DNA of 64,000 bases from Lentisphaeria bacterium UBA1791 (lineage in GTDB: Bacteria; Verrucomicrobiota; Lentisphaeria; Victivallales; Victivallaceae), in the NCBI GenBank assembly GCA_002314455.1, contig DCFZ01000036.1:18744-82743 (forward strand), given 5' to 3'. Shown here piece after piece: positions 16,679 through 25,699 of the stretch; the stretch's first letter is position 1, and every line of letters starts with the position of its first letter. The notes beneath the pieces were generated by a model. It did not search any database and was not told where the DNA came from. It was given only the letters and a program-made list of their open reading frames with translations. The position numbers and the translations under genes are program-made.

Positions 16679-17620
16679 ATGCGTCGGATTTTTCTTTTTC
16701 TTGCGTGTTGCCACTTCATCGTCGCCGCCGCCGGAGAAGTGATCTTCGTCCCGGGATGGCTGACGGAATATCCCATTCTTTCTCAATACCACAACGATCT
16801 GCAGACGATCTATCCCGGCAACCGGATCAACATCTGGCGCTGGGAATCCTGCCACACGTGGAAGAAATCGATAAAAAATGCGGATGCCGCCGTGCCGGAA
16901 CTGGTCGAATATTTATCCAATTTAAGTGAGGAAGAACGGCGTTCGACAACGTTGATCGGCCATTCTCTCGGCGGCAGGATCGTCGTAAAGACCGCCACTA
17001 TTTTAGCGCAAAACCAAATGCGCGTGCAAGCCGTGATCCTGTTGGGGAGCGCGATTGATTGCAACACTTCGCTTGCATTGTGCGCCGCGGCATCCGAAGA
17101 GCCAGTCATCAGCATCTTTTCTTTCAACGACAGCGTCCTGAAGTACGCCTATGCCAATGCGGAAAAGTGCTATGCGCTCGGCTTCTGCGGGCCATCGCAT
17201 ATCCCGGATCACTTTGTGCAATATAAACTGGAAACCTCGGATCTCGTTTCCACCTACACCCATATAACGACCGCATTCAAGGAGTGCTCCGTCCATATGG
17301 CGGAACAATATTTCCGGGAATTGCTTCTGATCAAGCAGGGGCAAAAAACGCCATACCGCCCGAGATACGATTACTCACAGGTCAAACGAAGTTCCACCCC
17401 GGTACCGAAACATATGGTGATCCCGCCGCTTTGCGAAATGCAAGTCCTTGATTCCTATGCAGGGTGGGTATTGACAAGCGTTGACGTCAATTTCTGTTAC
17501 CAAAGCGTCACACTCTATCTTATTTTCGACCACAACGGCAAAATCGCAGACTGGAGCATCTGTCTCCCCCTGAATTCTCGCTTTGACGAGATCAAGGGGC
17601 AAATCATTGCGTTGCCGTAA
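16679..17620 (+). CDS. Secreted alpha/beta hydrolase
   Basis: 313 residues. N-terminal signal sequence (about 1-19). Nucleophile elbow GHSLGG with S96; the strand VIFVPGW at 21-27 leads to the oxyanion region, as in lipases and esterases. A catalytic histidine may be in the region TYTHITTAFK. The last 80 residues (from about 235) look like an extra beta-rich domain. Substrate unknown. Co-directional with the lipoprotein gene 3 bases upstream. Confidence 0.65.
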   Translation: MRRIFLFLACCHFIVAAAGEVIFVPGWLTEYPILSQYHNDLQTIYPGNRINIWRWESCHTWKKSIKNADAAVPELVEYLSNLSEEERRSTTLIGHSLGGRIVVKTATILAQNQMRVQAVILLGSAIDCNTSLALCAAASEEPVISIFSFNDSVLKYAYANAEKCYALGFCGPSHIPDHFVQYKLETSDLVSTYTHITTAFKECSVHMAEQYFRELLLIKQGQKTPYRPRYDYSQVKRSSTPVPKHMVIPPLCEMQVLDSYAGWVLTSVDVNFCYQSVTLYLIFDHNGKIADWSICLPLNSRFDEIKGQIIALP

Positions 17621-17712
17621 AACGTCTTATTCCGCCTGCACGCGGGCAATGCGGAAGCTCTGCCGCAAAAAAGACGACGTTTTCATACCGGACAAAAAAA
17701 TTCCGTTTTGAT

Positions 17713-17741
17713 TTGACAAATGCAATTTGCCCGATTATATT
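17713..17741 (+). promoter_or_regulatory. Strong sigma70 promoter of the IclR-led operon
   Basis: A perfect -35 TTGACA, 17-bp spacer, -10 TATATT. Predicted transcription start is about 17748, some 48 bases upstream of the regulator's start codon. The only promoter found in front of the seven-gene operon. Confidence 0.8.
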
Positions 17742-17760
17742 ATTGCGTATTGTGACACTA

Positions 17761-17779
17761 AATTTCATATTATGAAATT
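17761..17779 (+). promoter_or_regulatory. Perfect 19-bp inverted repeat, probable IclR-family operator
   Basis: AATTTCATA-T-TATGAAATT: two 9-bp arms with a single central base. It lies about 13 bases after the predicted transcription start. IclR/KdgR-type regulators bind short AT-rich palindromes, so autoregulation by blocking elongation is a reasonable inference. Confidence 0.65.
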
Positions 17780-17795
17780 ACCAGCGTAGGGCGTT

Positions 17796-18539
17796 ATGAT
17801 CAAAGTCATCGACAAAACCTTTGGCGTCTTGGAAGCGATCGTCGCGGCGTCGCCGCAACCGGTCGCGCCCACGAAACTTGCGAAAACCCTCGGTCTTACC
17901 GTTTCAACGGTCTCTCACATTCTGAAAATGCTGTTGGATTCCGGCTACATTTTACAGGTCTCGCGTCAGGCGGGATACGTTGCGGGGCCGAAACTTCCCG
18001 TTTTGAGCAATATGGCGAACTTCGAGGGCGCACTCCTCTCGGCGGCGAGACCGCTCGTCGATCGCGTTGCCCAAAGTATTCAGGAAACAGTGCTCATCTC
18101 GCGCATTTACGGTGACTTGCGCTATGTGCTTTACCTGAAAAACGGCAATCCGGCGCGCGCGATCCGCCCAACTCGCGCGGGAAGCGACGATCTCTACCGC
18201 ACGGCGACGGGATTGCTCGAATTAGCTTACCGCCCGTGGAAAGAGCAGTTGGCGCTCTACCGGAAATACCATACCGCGGAAGTGCTCCCCGGCGCGGAAA
18301 CAACCGAGCAGTTGCAACAACTCTTTGCCGATATCTGCCACGACGGATTCTTTACGGCGCGCAAGCGCGATATGGGCATTTTCGCCGTGCCGGTTTTCGC
18401 CGACGGGAAATTCGTCGCCGCGCTCGGGTGCAATTTGCCGGCAAGCCGTTTCACACCGGCGCACAACAAAAAAGTCATCAAGATCTTGCAGGGGGCGGCG
18501 GAGGAACTTTCCGCCGCGCTCGGCACCCATGAAATATAG
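17796..18539 (+). CDS. IclR-family transcriptional regulator
   Basis: 247 residues. N-terminal winged helix-turn-helix (about 5-65; PTKLAKTLGLTVSTVSHILKML is the recognition region, read in two parts) and a C-terminal GAF-like effector domain (80-245; ETVLISRIYG, ARKRDMGIFAVPVF). IclR proteins usually control catabolism of sugar acids, aromatic acids or glyoxylate and sense a pathway intermediate. First gene of an operon with a dehydratase 11 bases downstream, so it likely controls this operon through the palindrome in its own leader. Confidence 0.9.
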   Translation: MIKVIDKTFGVLEAIVAASPQPVAPTKLAKTLGLTVSTVSHILKMLLDSGYILQVSRQAGYVAGPKLPVLSNMANFEGALLSAARPLVDRVAQSIQETVLISRIYGDLRYVLYLKNGNPARAIRPTRAGSDDLYRTATGLLELAYRPWKEQLALYRKYHTAEVLPGAETTEQLQQLFADICHDGFFTARKRDMGIFAVPVFADGKFVAALGCNLPASRFTPAHNKKVIKILQGAAEELSAALGTHEI

Positions 18540-18550
18540 GAAAAAGCACC

Positions 18551-19732
18551 ATGAAGATCACACACGTCAAAACCTTTGTCTGCAACGCGTTCCGCACGAA
18601 TTTCGTCTTCGTCAAAGTCGAGACCGACTCCGGACTTTACGGCTGGGGGGAAGCGACTTTGGAATACAAGGAACCGACCGTCGTGGCGGCGATCGGCGAC
18701 CTGGAGCACTGGCTCATCGGCAAAGACCCCCACAACATCGAGCTTTTCCGCCACGACTGCTACCGCGACGCCTACTGGCGCGGCGGTCCTGTGCTGATGA
18801 GTGCGCTCGCCGGCATTGAAATGGCGTTGTGGGACATCAAGGGCAAAGATTTAAACGTGCCCGTCTACCAGCTTCTTGGCGGCAAAGTGCGCGACGAAGT
18901 GCCGATCTACGTCAACGGCTGGTTCGCCCCGGCGAAAACGCCCGATGAATTCGCCGCCAAGGCGGTCGAAGTCAAAAAACACCAATTCCTCGGCTGCAAG
19001 TGGGATCCTTTCGGCAAGGCGTGGCAGCAGATCGGCAAAAAGGAACTTTTTCAAGCGATGGAAAACATCGCCAAAGTCGCGGAAACCGTCGGCGACGACG
19101 TTCAGCTTTTGATCGAGGGGCACGGCCGTTTCGATGTGCCGACCGCAGTCAAGATCGGGCGCAAACTGGAAGATTTCGACATTTTCTGGTTTGAGGAGCC
19201 GATCCCGCCGGACGACAAGGAAGGCATGCGCGAAGTCAAGGAGCGCGTGCGCGTTTCGATCGCGGCGGGGGAAAGACTTTACAACCGCTATGAATACCGC
19301 CAGTTCTTCAACCTCGGCTGTGCCGATTACATCCAGCCCGACATTTCCCACGCGGGCGGCATTATGGAAATGCGCATGCTCGGCGCGGAAGCCGAATGCC
19401 GTCACATCGGTTTTTGCCCGCACAATCCGTCGGGCCCCGTCGCCAACGCGGCGACGCTGCAACTGGCGGCGTGCGTGCCCAATTTCGTCATGCTCGAAAT
19501 GATGATGAGCGACGTGCCCTACCGCAAGGAAATCTGTGACGAGAAGCTCGTCGTCCACAACGGCAAAATGGTCATTCCCGACCGTCCGGGCATCGGCATC
19601 GACCTCAACGAAAAGGAATTGGCGAAGCACCCCTTTGTCCGCACCGATCTGCGTCATTACCGGGGTGATCTCACCAACATCCGCCCGGTGGACGCCGAAA
19701 TGTACTACACGATGATCCACGACGATAAATAG
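18551..19732 (+). CDS. Enolase-superfamily sugar-acid dehydratase (mandelate racemase/galactonate dehydratase type)
   Basis: 393 residues. N-terminal capping domain (1-120) and TIM barrel (125-370). Expected magnesium ligands are E189 (LIEGHGRF), E215 (WFEEPI) and E241 (GERLYNR); H291 in CPHNPSGP is the likely general acid. Enzymes of this group remove water from aldonates such as galactonate or gluconate to give 2-keto-3-deoxy acids. Exact substrate unknown. Translated together with an SDR (9 bases on), which may produce its substrate by oxidising an aldose. Confidence 0.85.
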   Translation: MKITHVKTFVCNAFRTNFVFVKVETDSGLYGWGEATLEYKEPTVVAAIGDLEHWLIGKDPHNIELFRHDCYRDAYWRGGPVLMSALAGIEMALWDIKGKDLNVPVYQLLGGKVRDEVPIYVNGWFAPAKTPDEFAAKAVEVKKHQFLGCKWDPFGKAWQQIGKKELFQAMENIAKVAETVGDDVQLLIEGHGRFDVPTAVKIGRKLEDFDIFWFEEPIPPDDKEGMREVKERVRVSIAAGERLYNRYEYRQFFNLGCADYIQPDISHAGGIMEMRMLGAEAECRHIGFCPHNPSGPVANAATLQLAACVPNFVMLEMMMSDVPYRKEICDEKLVVHNGKMVIPDRPGIGIDLNEKELAKHPFVRTDLRHYRGDLTNIRPVDAEMYYTMIHDDK

Positions 19733-19741
19733 GAGGTTTTC

Positions 19742-20524
19742 ATGGGTATGTTCAACGGCAAGATCGTCCTCGTCACCGGAGGAAACCGCAACACGGGATT
19801 GTACATCGTCAAGAAATTCGTCGACGAGGGCGCGCGCGTTTTTATGTGCGGCTCCACGCCGGAATCGACCGCCAAAGGCGCGGCGATTCTCGCGTCGTGG
19901 GGAGTGAATGGCGTTCGCTCGATCCCCTGCGACGTTTCCAACCTCGACGAGGTGAAAAACCTCTTTGACGCGATCGAAAAGGAAGCGGGCCGCCTCGACA
20001 TTCTCGTCAACAACGCGGCGCATCAGGGCATCGGCAAACCTTTCGTCGAGATGGCGCCGGATTATTTAATGGAAGTCCTCGGCGTCAACGTGCGCGGCGG
20101 ATTTCAGGTGACGCAGCAGGCGGTCAACCGCTTCTTTCTGAAACAGGAATCCAAGGGCGTCGTCGTTTTTCTTTCTTCCAACACTGCGAAGCGGGCGATC
20201 CGCAACCGCACCGCCTACTGTGCGAGCAAAGGTGCAATCAACTCGATGGTGCGCGCGCTCGCGCTCGATCTGGGGCCGCTCGGGATCCGCGTCAACGCCT
20301 GCGCCCCCGGCTATATTTATACCGAAAGATGGGATGTTTTGCCCGAAGAAAAGAAAGCGCGCCGCCGCCTCAACTGTCCGCTTCGCCGCGAAGCCAGCGG
20401 TACGGACATCGCCAACGTCGTGAGTTTTCTCGCGAGCGATCTGAGTTCCAACATGACGGGCGAGATCATCACCTGCGATGCGGGTTGCTCCTGCCAGCAT
20501 ATGCCGGTCGACGTCGACTGTTAA
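19742..20524 (+). CDS. Short-chain dehydrogenase/reductase
   Basis: 260 residues, classical SDR length. The Rossmann start reads VTGGNRNTGLYI at 11-22, a TGxxxGxG variant with Asn at the middle glycine. NNAA and the catalytic YCASK are present, and PGYIYTERW follows the active site. Likely NAD(P)-dependent oxidation of a sugar or sugar alcohol. Preceded by AGGAGG and embedded between the dehydratase and the 990-residue protein, so it probably works in the same sugar pathway. Confidence 0.85.
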   Translation: MGMFNGKIVLVTGGNRNTGLYIVKKFVDEGARVFMCGSTPESTAKGAAILASWGVNGVRSIPCDVSNLDEVKNLFDAIEKEAGRLDILVNNAAHQGIGKPFVEMAPDYLMEVLGVNVRGGFQVTQQAVNRFFLKQESKGVVVFLSSNTAKRAIRNRTAYCASKGAINSMVRALALDLGPLGIRVNACAPGYIYTERWDVLPEEKKARRRLNCPLRREASGTDIANVVSFLASDLSSNMTGEIITCDAGCSCQHMPVDVDC

Positions 20525-20533
20525 GGCAAAAAA

Positions 20534-23506
20534 ATGAAAATCAACGCCGGATATTACTACGATTTTGACCGCGAACGGCAACTTCGCGATTGGCGCATCA
20601 CCTTTCAGGAGGGGACGCGTTTTCGCATCGCAACCGAAGCTTCCTGCGTCGCGGGGTACAAGGTGGTCGCCATTCCGGCGGAACCGATCCTCGGCTACCA
20701 CCGGATCATTCCGCACACGCTCTATATCGACGGGACCGCCTTTGATCTTGCAACGCAAGCGACGCCAAACTATTCCTGGCCGCACGCTTCCCGCTTCGGG
20801 GTGCGCCACCACTTTGAACGCGATGTCGCCACGATCGAACTGGAATTCACCTCGCCGGAAAACGATCCGCTGCCATTTATTTGCGTCGCTTTGCTGGATG
20901 ATCTTGACCCGGTTCCGCCGCGCGACGCCGTACATAAGCGCATCACGGCAGAGCTCGACGACCTCGCGTTGCCGGAATGCCCGAAGCCCGACGTTGAAAC
21001 GTGGCAAAAAGGCATTGTAAGCGAAGGAAAAGCGGGACGTTTCGGCTTTGTAAAAGGCGACGGACTGCTTGATGTCGCAATGCCTTATCTGGGCGTCGTC
21101 GACAAAATGTATCTATGCGGATTGCCCGACTACCAGAAGCCCTTTCGCTGGACATTCAGCATGCTTCCGCCGGGAATGCCGCGTCACGGGGATTTCCCGA
21201 CGGCGACGCAGTCGACGGCAAACGACAAGATCGAAGTCAACCGCCTCTCGGTTTTCTGGGAAGCGAAAAACGGCAACGACGTTTTCAGTTGCCGCTACTC
21301 GATCGCTTCCCCCGGCATCGTCGTTTACGACAGCCGCAATCAGATCCGGCTTTCCGATTTGGAGTACGCAACTAATTATCAATACGTTCTGATCCCCCGC
21401 TCCGGCGGAGTTGATATCTGCTCGTTGGAAACGATCTCCGATTTGGATATGGCGGCAAACTACCTCCTCTTTTTCGGGGCGACGGAGTTTCCCGACGTGC
21501 CGCTGATGGTCGTTTTGACGCGTCAGCCGAAGTCCATGCAAGTTTCCCGCGACGAACGCACGCACCGGCTGACGGAGATCGTCTTTGACGGCGTTGACAC
21601 GGCGATCGCGGCGACGCCTTTCGGCATCGAGCCATTGGCGCCGATTTCCTGCGACGACGAAGCGTTTTTGCAATCGGCGCTGCGCCGTTGCCGCTTCTGG
21701 AGCCGCGCGCTGCTGGCGATGCCCGTCGCAGTCCGGGAATTCTACCGGATCGACGAGGCGCGCGACGAAGTCGAGATCGCGGCAAAGTTCGACTATCTTC
21801 ACTTTGCCGACGCGTGGGGCACCGCGCCCTTGGAAATCGCCCCGCTGCCCCCCGTTTTGCCGCATTGCGGCATCGCCCGTCATATGGGGCAAGCGCTGGG
21901 ATTCCCGACGAAACACGGGGAGTTGACGGCAGTCGCCGGAAACGAAGCGGTCTACACCATATCGCTCGCCAGCTCGATGCGCGCTTTCCCGTTGCGCGAC
22001 GCCAAGGACAACGCCGTCGAACGCCTGCTGGCGGACGGCTTGAAAGAGTATCTTGATTTCACGGCAAAATTCGGCGATGACACGCAGTCCTACCCCTACG
22101 CAGGCGCGTTGCTCGAGCCCTTTGCGATGGCGTCGACGATGCTGAATTTCATGCCCAAGAGGGAAAAAGCGCAATTGACGGAAAAAATCCGCCACCGGTT
22201 GAAGCTCATCAACGACGCCGGTCGCAGTTACACCTACCCCGCCGTCGACTGGGGGGAAATGATGCGACTGATGCCCGACGACGAGCAGGTGCTGGCGATC
22301 TACCGCGATCGCGCGCTGCCCCGCAAAACGTTGTGGAACTACTACGAGCGCGCCGAGCGCTTCACGCAAAAGAAATATTTCATCTGCTATCTCAATCTCT
22401 GCCTTTTCAACGTCGAAAAAGTATTGAAAACCGGCACAAAAGAGGAGGTCGCCAACGTCGTTTTCCCCCTGATCGAAAACGACTGGGGCGCCGGATTGAC
22501 GTTTTACTACATCTATCTTGCGATGCTCGCGACCGGTTCGGCGGAGGAAATAAAAGCCAACTGGCAAAACCTCAAAAAGATGAATTCCTTTTTCGAGCTT
22601 TTCCACGACTGGGCGTGCATGGCAAGCGGCTATGCGGAAAACGCCCTGGCGTGGGTCGAGGGCGCCAACTACGGGGCTTTTTCCGTTTTCCCGCATCTCG
22701 CGCACGCCGTCGGCGACGCCGAAGCGGAAAGTTTTGCGCGCTACCTCGGGGCGAAGCAGCTGGCGTTGCGCGCTTCGCAACTGCGCGCGGGGACGCATTA
22801 TTTCAATCGTTACATGAATACGGAGCCGTTTTATTTCTGGAAATATTACCGGAGCGAATCCAATCCGGCATTTGATTTCCAGTATCTCCCCAAGATGTGG
22901 CAAAATCACACGGTGGACGACGCTCTTTACAACGGCACGACCGAGGGGCTTTACCCTGAATATTTCCTCGATATGCAGCGCGTCCTGCCGGAAGCGTTTG
23001 CCGAGGCGGTCGCGCATTACAAAGAAGCGTTGACGCACTACAACGAGAAAAAGAGCTGGACGATGATCCAGCAAGTTTCCTCGGTGCTTCTCGCCGAAGC
23101 GCTGGATGAAACCATTCCGCCGGAAGTCGTACTGAATGACCTTGCGCTCGCCGAAAAAAACGGGATGCTGTTTCACGAGTGGCGCGGCATTCACGTTTTC
23201 AGCCGCCGGTTGCCGAAAAATTACTTTGAATCGCAGATCCGCGCGCTGTTGCTTTTGCGCCAACAACCCGTCGCCTTGCAAAGCTGGCACCACTGCGCCG
23301 TCGAAGACGCCGTCTGGGACGCCGACCGAAACCTTGCGCGCATCACGTTGCAAAAGACCGGCGATCCGTGCGGCGAATGCATCCTTTATCTCAAACGCCC
23401 CTGCCGGAAAATCAAAATCGGCGACGGCGACGAAAAAATTCCGGAACGCACCGGTAAACTGATCCTTTCAATCCCACGATCCACAACCATCGAGGTGCAA
23501 TTTTAA
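20534..23506 (+). CDS. Large cytoplasmic protein of unknown family, possible carbohydrate-active enzyme
   Basis: 990 residues. I do not recognise the family. Residues 1-470 look beta-rich, with many aromatic and acidic positions. About 480-800 is helical with repeated aromatic/acidic turns (DDTQSYPYAGALLEPF, YPAVDWGEMMRLMPDD), reminiscent of alpha/alpha toroid glycosidases and lyases. The last ~80 residues are beta again. No signal peptide or membrane segment, so it should be cytosolic. Weak Shine-Dalgarno, 9 bases after the SDR; the mutarotase-like gene starts one base after its stop. The context suggests action on an imported oligosaccharide. Function not assigned. Confidence 0.85.
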   Translation: MKINAGYYYDFDRERQLRDWRITFQEGTRFRIATEASCVAGYKVVAIPAEPILGYHRIIPHTLYIDGTAFDLATQATPNYSWPHASRFGVRHHFERDVATIELEFTSPENDPLPFICVALLDDLDPVPPRDAVHKRITAELDDLALPECPKPDVETWQKGIVSEGKAGRFGFVKGDGLLDVAMPYLGVVDKMYLCGLPDYQKPFRWTFSMLPPGMPRHGDFPTATQSTANDKIEVNRLSVFWEAKNGNDVFSCRYSIASPGIVVYDSRNQIRLSDLEYATNYQYVLIPRSGGVDICSLETISDLDMAANYLLFFGATEFPDVPLMVVLTRQPKSMQVSRDERTHRLTEIVFDGVDTAIAATPFGIEPLAPISCDDEAFLQSALRRCRFWSRALLAMPVAVREFYRIDEARDEVEIAAKFDYLHFADAWGTAPLEIAPLPPVLPHCGIARHMGQALGFPTKHGELTAVAGNEAVYTISLASSMRAFPLRDAKDNAVERLLADGLKEYLDFTAKFGDDTQSYPYAGALLEPFAMASTMLNFMPKREKAQLTEKIRHRLKLINDAGRSYTYPAVDWGEMMRLMPDDEQVLAIYRDRALPRKTLWNYYERAERFTQKKYFICYLNLCLFNVEKVLKTGTKEEVANVVFPLIENDWGAGLTFYYIYLAMLATGSAEEIKANWQNLKKMNSFFELFHDWACMASGYAENALAWVEGANYGAFSVFPHLAHAVGDAEAESFARYLGAKQLALRASQLRAGTHYFNRYMNTEPFYFWKYYRSESNPAFDFQYLPKMWQNHTVDDALYNGTTEGLYPEYFLDMQRVLPEAFAEAVAHYKEALTHYNEKKSWTMIQQVSSVLLAEALDETIPPEVVLNDLALAEKNGMLFHEWRGIHVFSRRLPKNYFESQIRALLLLRQQPVALQSWHHCAVEDAVWDADRNLARITLQKTGDPCGECILYLKRPCRKIKIGDGDEKIPERTGKLILSIPRSTTIEVQF

Positions 23507-23507
23507 A

Positions 23508-24422
23508 ATGAACGACACGGCAAAAATCACGTTGAAAACGCCTTTCTGGCTCGCGGAATTTCATCCGGAAAGCGCGGGTAATATGACGCGGCTTCACCAC
23601 CGCGCAAGCGGTACGGAACTTGTCCGGACTCCGCCCGACGCCGAAACGTATTTGAAACAGCCGGAAGTCTGGGGCGTGCCCGTACTCTTTCCGCCCAACC
23701 GCACGCCCTACGGCAAATTCACCTTCCGCGGCAGAGAATACGCGATGCCGGTCAACGAGATCGCCCGAAACAACAATCTTCACGGCGTCATCATGGACTT
23801 GCCGTGGCAGTACGAAACGCGCGAAAATCAGGCGATCCTCACCTTGCACCATAAAAGCCGGCCGATCTGGCAACACGACTTTACGATGAAAATGGTCTAC
23901 GATTTCGGCGAAACCAGTGTCCAACAGACGCTCACCGTCACCAATGAAAGTCCCGACGAAATGCCGTTTTTCATCGGGTTTCACACGGCATTGCCGATGC
24001 CGAAAGGCAGAACTTTGCGCATTCCGCGCCCCGACTGGCGCGTCACCTTGACGCCGCCCTTTCATACGCCGGACGGCACCCGGTGCCCCAACCAGATTCC
24101 GGAAGGCTTTTTTGCCGGCGGTCAGCCTCCGTTTGCCTTCGACGATCTTTTCCCGATAACGTCCGACGAAAAAGGCTTTTGCGGCGTCGAAGTGCGTTGT
24201 CCCGCAGAAAAGACCATCTACCGATACACGCTCGGCGCACAATGGAAATACTGGATGTGCTGGAATAAAGCCGGCAAAGAGGACTTTTTCTGCGCGGAGC
24301 CGATGTCCGGCATCGTCGATTGCTTCCATCATCAGGAGGATCCTGATTCCGGCTTTGACGCGCTCAAGCCGGGAAAAGCGCGCACGCTTACCGCCGAATT
24401 TTCCATTCAAATGGAGCCATAA
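23508..24422 (+). CDS. Aldose 1-epimerase-like (mutarotase) protein
   Basis: 304 residues with the galactose-mutarotase beta-sandwich. Landmarks: VPVLFPPNRTPYGKFTF near 60-75, NNLHG at about 89, the HTAL segment near 163 and FFCAEPMSGIVDCFHH near 262-277. Mutarotases interconvert alpha and beta anomers of aldoses such as glucose, galactose or xylose. One base after the 990-residue gene, so the two are translationally coupled and may act on successive forms of one sugar. Cytosolic. Confidence 0.85.
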   Translation: MNDTAKITLKTPFWLAEFHPESAGNMTRLHHRASGTELVRTPPDAETYLKQPEVWGVPVLFPPNRTPYGKFTFRGREYAMPVNEIARNNNLHGVIMDLPWQYETRENQAILTLHHKSRPIWQHDFTMKMVYDFGETSVQQTLTVTNESPDEMPFFIGFHTALPMPKGRTLRIPRPDWRVTLTPPFHTPDGTRCPNQIPEGFFAGGQPPFAFDDLFPITSDEKGFCGVEVRCPAEKTIYRYTLGAQWKYWMCWNKAGKEDFFCAEPMSGIVDCFHHQEDPDSGFDALKPGKARTLTAEFSIQMEP

Positions 24423-24425
24423 GCC

Positions 24426-25688
24426 ATGAAAAATTTTTACAAGTGGTTTCTTGTTGCACTGTTGAGCTGCGCCTTTTTCTTTCATCAGGCGGACCGCGCG
24501 CTTTTCGGATTGCTGACCATTCCCATTCAGGCGGAACTGCATCTGACCGACGTTCAGATCGGCTGGATCAACACCGTGCTCTCGTGGACGATGGCGCTGA
24601 TGATGATCGTCGCCGGCTTTATCGGCGACCGTTTTTCACGCAAGTGGATCATCACGCTGTCGCTGATGTTCTGGTCGCTGATGACAATCTGCATGGGGTG
24701 GGCAAACGGCTTTGTCCTTTTCGGCATTTCGATCGGCGCGTTTGCGGTCGTCATGTTTTTGCGCTCTATCGCAACGGGCAGCGGCGAGAGCTTTTACGCG
24801 CCGAGCGCGTATGCGCTCATCGCGCAATACCACAAAGAGAGCCGTTCGGTTGCCTTTTCGATCCATCAGGCGGCGCTTTACGTCGGGCTGATGGTATCGG
24901 GGATTCTCGTTGCGTGGTGCCTCAACTGCCTCGGCTCGTGGCGGAAAATCTTTTTCGCTTTCGGCGTTGCGGGATTTCTGCTCGGCGTTCTCTTTATTTT
25001 CGCGCTGAAAAATCCCCCCTGCCCGGCAAAGGCGGAAAATACACCGCACGCCGGCGGCATTCTTGCCGGATTGAAAGCCTTTTTCGGCAACATCAGCGCA
25101 CTCTGCGCCTCGGCGGGCTTTATCGCGATCGTTTTTGTCAACAACGCCTATCTCTTTTGGGCGCCGAAATTCGCGGCTGAAAAGTTCGGCGTTTCCGTCG
25201 GTGAAGCGGGCAAAGGCGTGATGTTGTACCATCACCTGTGCGCCTTTGCGGCGATTTTGGCGGGGGGCGTGCTGACCGATCATTTCACCAGAAAGTTTCC
25301 GCGCTTCCGGCTCGGATTTCAGATCGTCGCACTCTTGGGCGGCGCACCGATGATTTTTTGGCTCGGGGCGACGAATTCGTGGTTGAACTTTCTCGTCTTT
25401 ACCGCGCTTTACGGCGTTTTCCGCGGGTGCTTTGAAGTCAACACGCACGCGTCGCTCTTTGACGTCGTCGCGGTGCAATACCGCTCGACGGCGGTCGGAC
25501 TGCTCAACTTTCTCGCCTTTTTCATCGGCGGCTTTTCCGGCGTCGTGATGGGGGATCTCGCGCAAAAGCACGGCGTGCGCGGCTTTGAGATCGGCTTCGA
25601 CGTGATGGCGGGATTCTATCTCGTCGGCGCCTTGCTGATGGCGCTCTCGTTTTTCTTTACGTTCAAAAAAGATAAAGTCATAGAATAG
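24426..25688 (+). CDS. Major facilitator superfamily transporter (anion:cation symporter type)
   Basis: 420 residues with twelve predicted membrane helices. The loop after helix 2 reads GFIGDRFSRKW, the MFS signature. The start FHQADRALFGLLTIPIQAELHLTD and helix 4 resemble hexuronate and sugar-acid transporters of the ACS family. Likely imports the sugar or sugar acid handled by the upstream genes. Starts 3 bases after the mutarotase gene. Confidence 0.85.
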   Translation: MKNFYKWFLVALLSCAFFFHQADRALFGLLTIPIQAELHLTDVQIGWINTVLSWTMALMMIVAGFIGDRFSRKWIITLSLMFWSLMTICMGWANGFVLFGISIGAFAVVMFLRSIATGSGESFYAPSAYALIAQYHKESRSVAFSIHQAALYVGLMVSGILVAWCLNCLGSWRKIFFAFGVAGFLLGVLFIFALKNPPCPAKAENTPHAGGILAGLKAFFGNISALCASAGFIAIVFVNNAYLFWAPKFAAEKFGVSVGEAGKGVMLYHHLCAFAAILAGGVLTDHFTRKFPRFRLGFQIVALLGGAPMIFWLGATNSWLNFLVFTALYGVFRGCFEVNTHASLFDVVAVQYRSTAVGLLNFLAFFIGGFSGVVMGDLAQKHGVRGFEIGFDVMAGFYLVGALLMALSFFFTFKKDKVIE

Positions 25689-25699
25689 GAGTCCTGACC

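Noticed and set aside
21113..23353. 746-codon open frame antisense to the 990-residue gene
   Set aside because: The plus-strand gene has tight operon spacing, while the antisense frame has no start signal and shadow-like composition.
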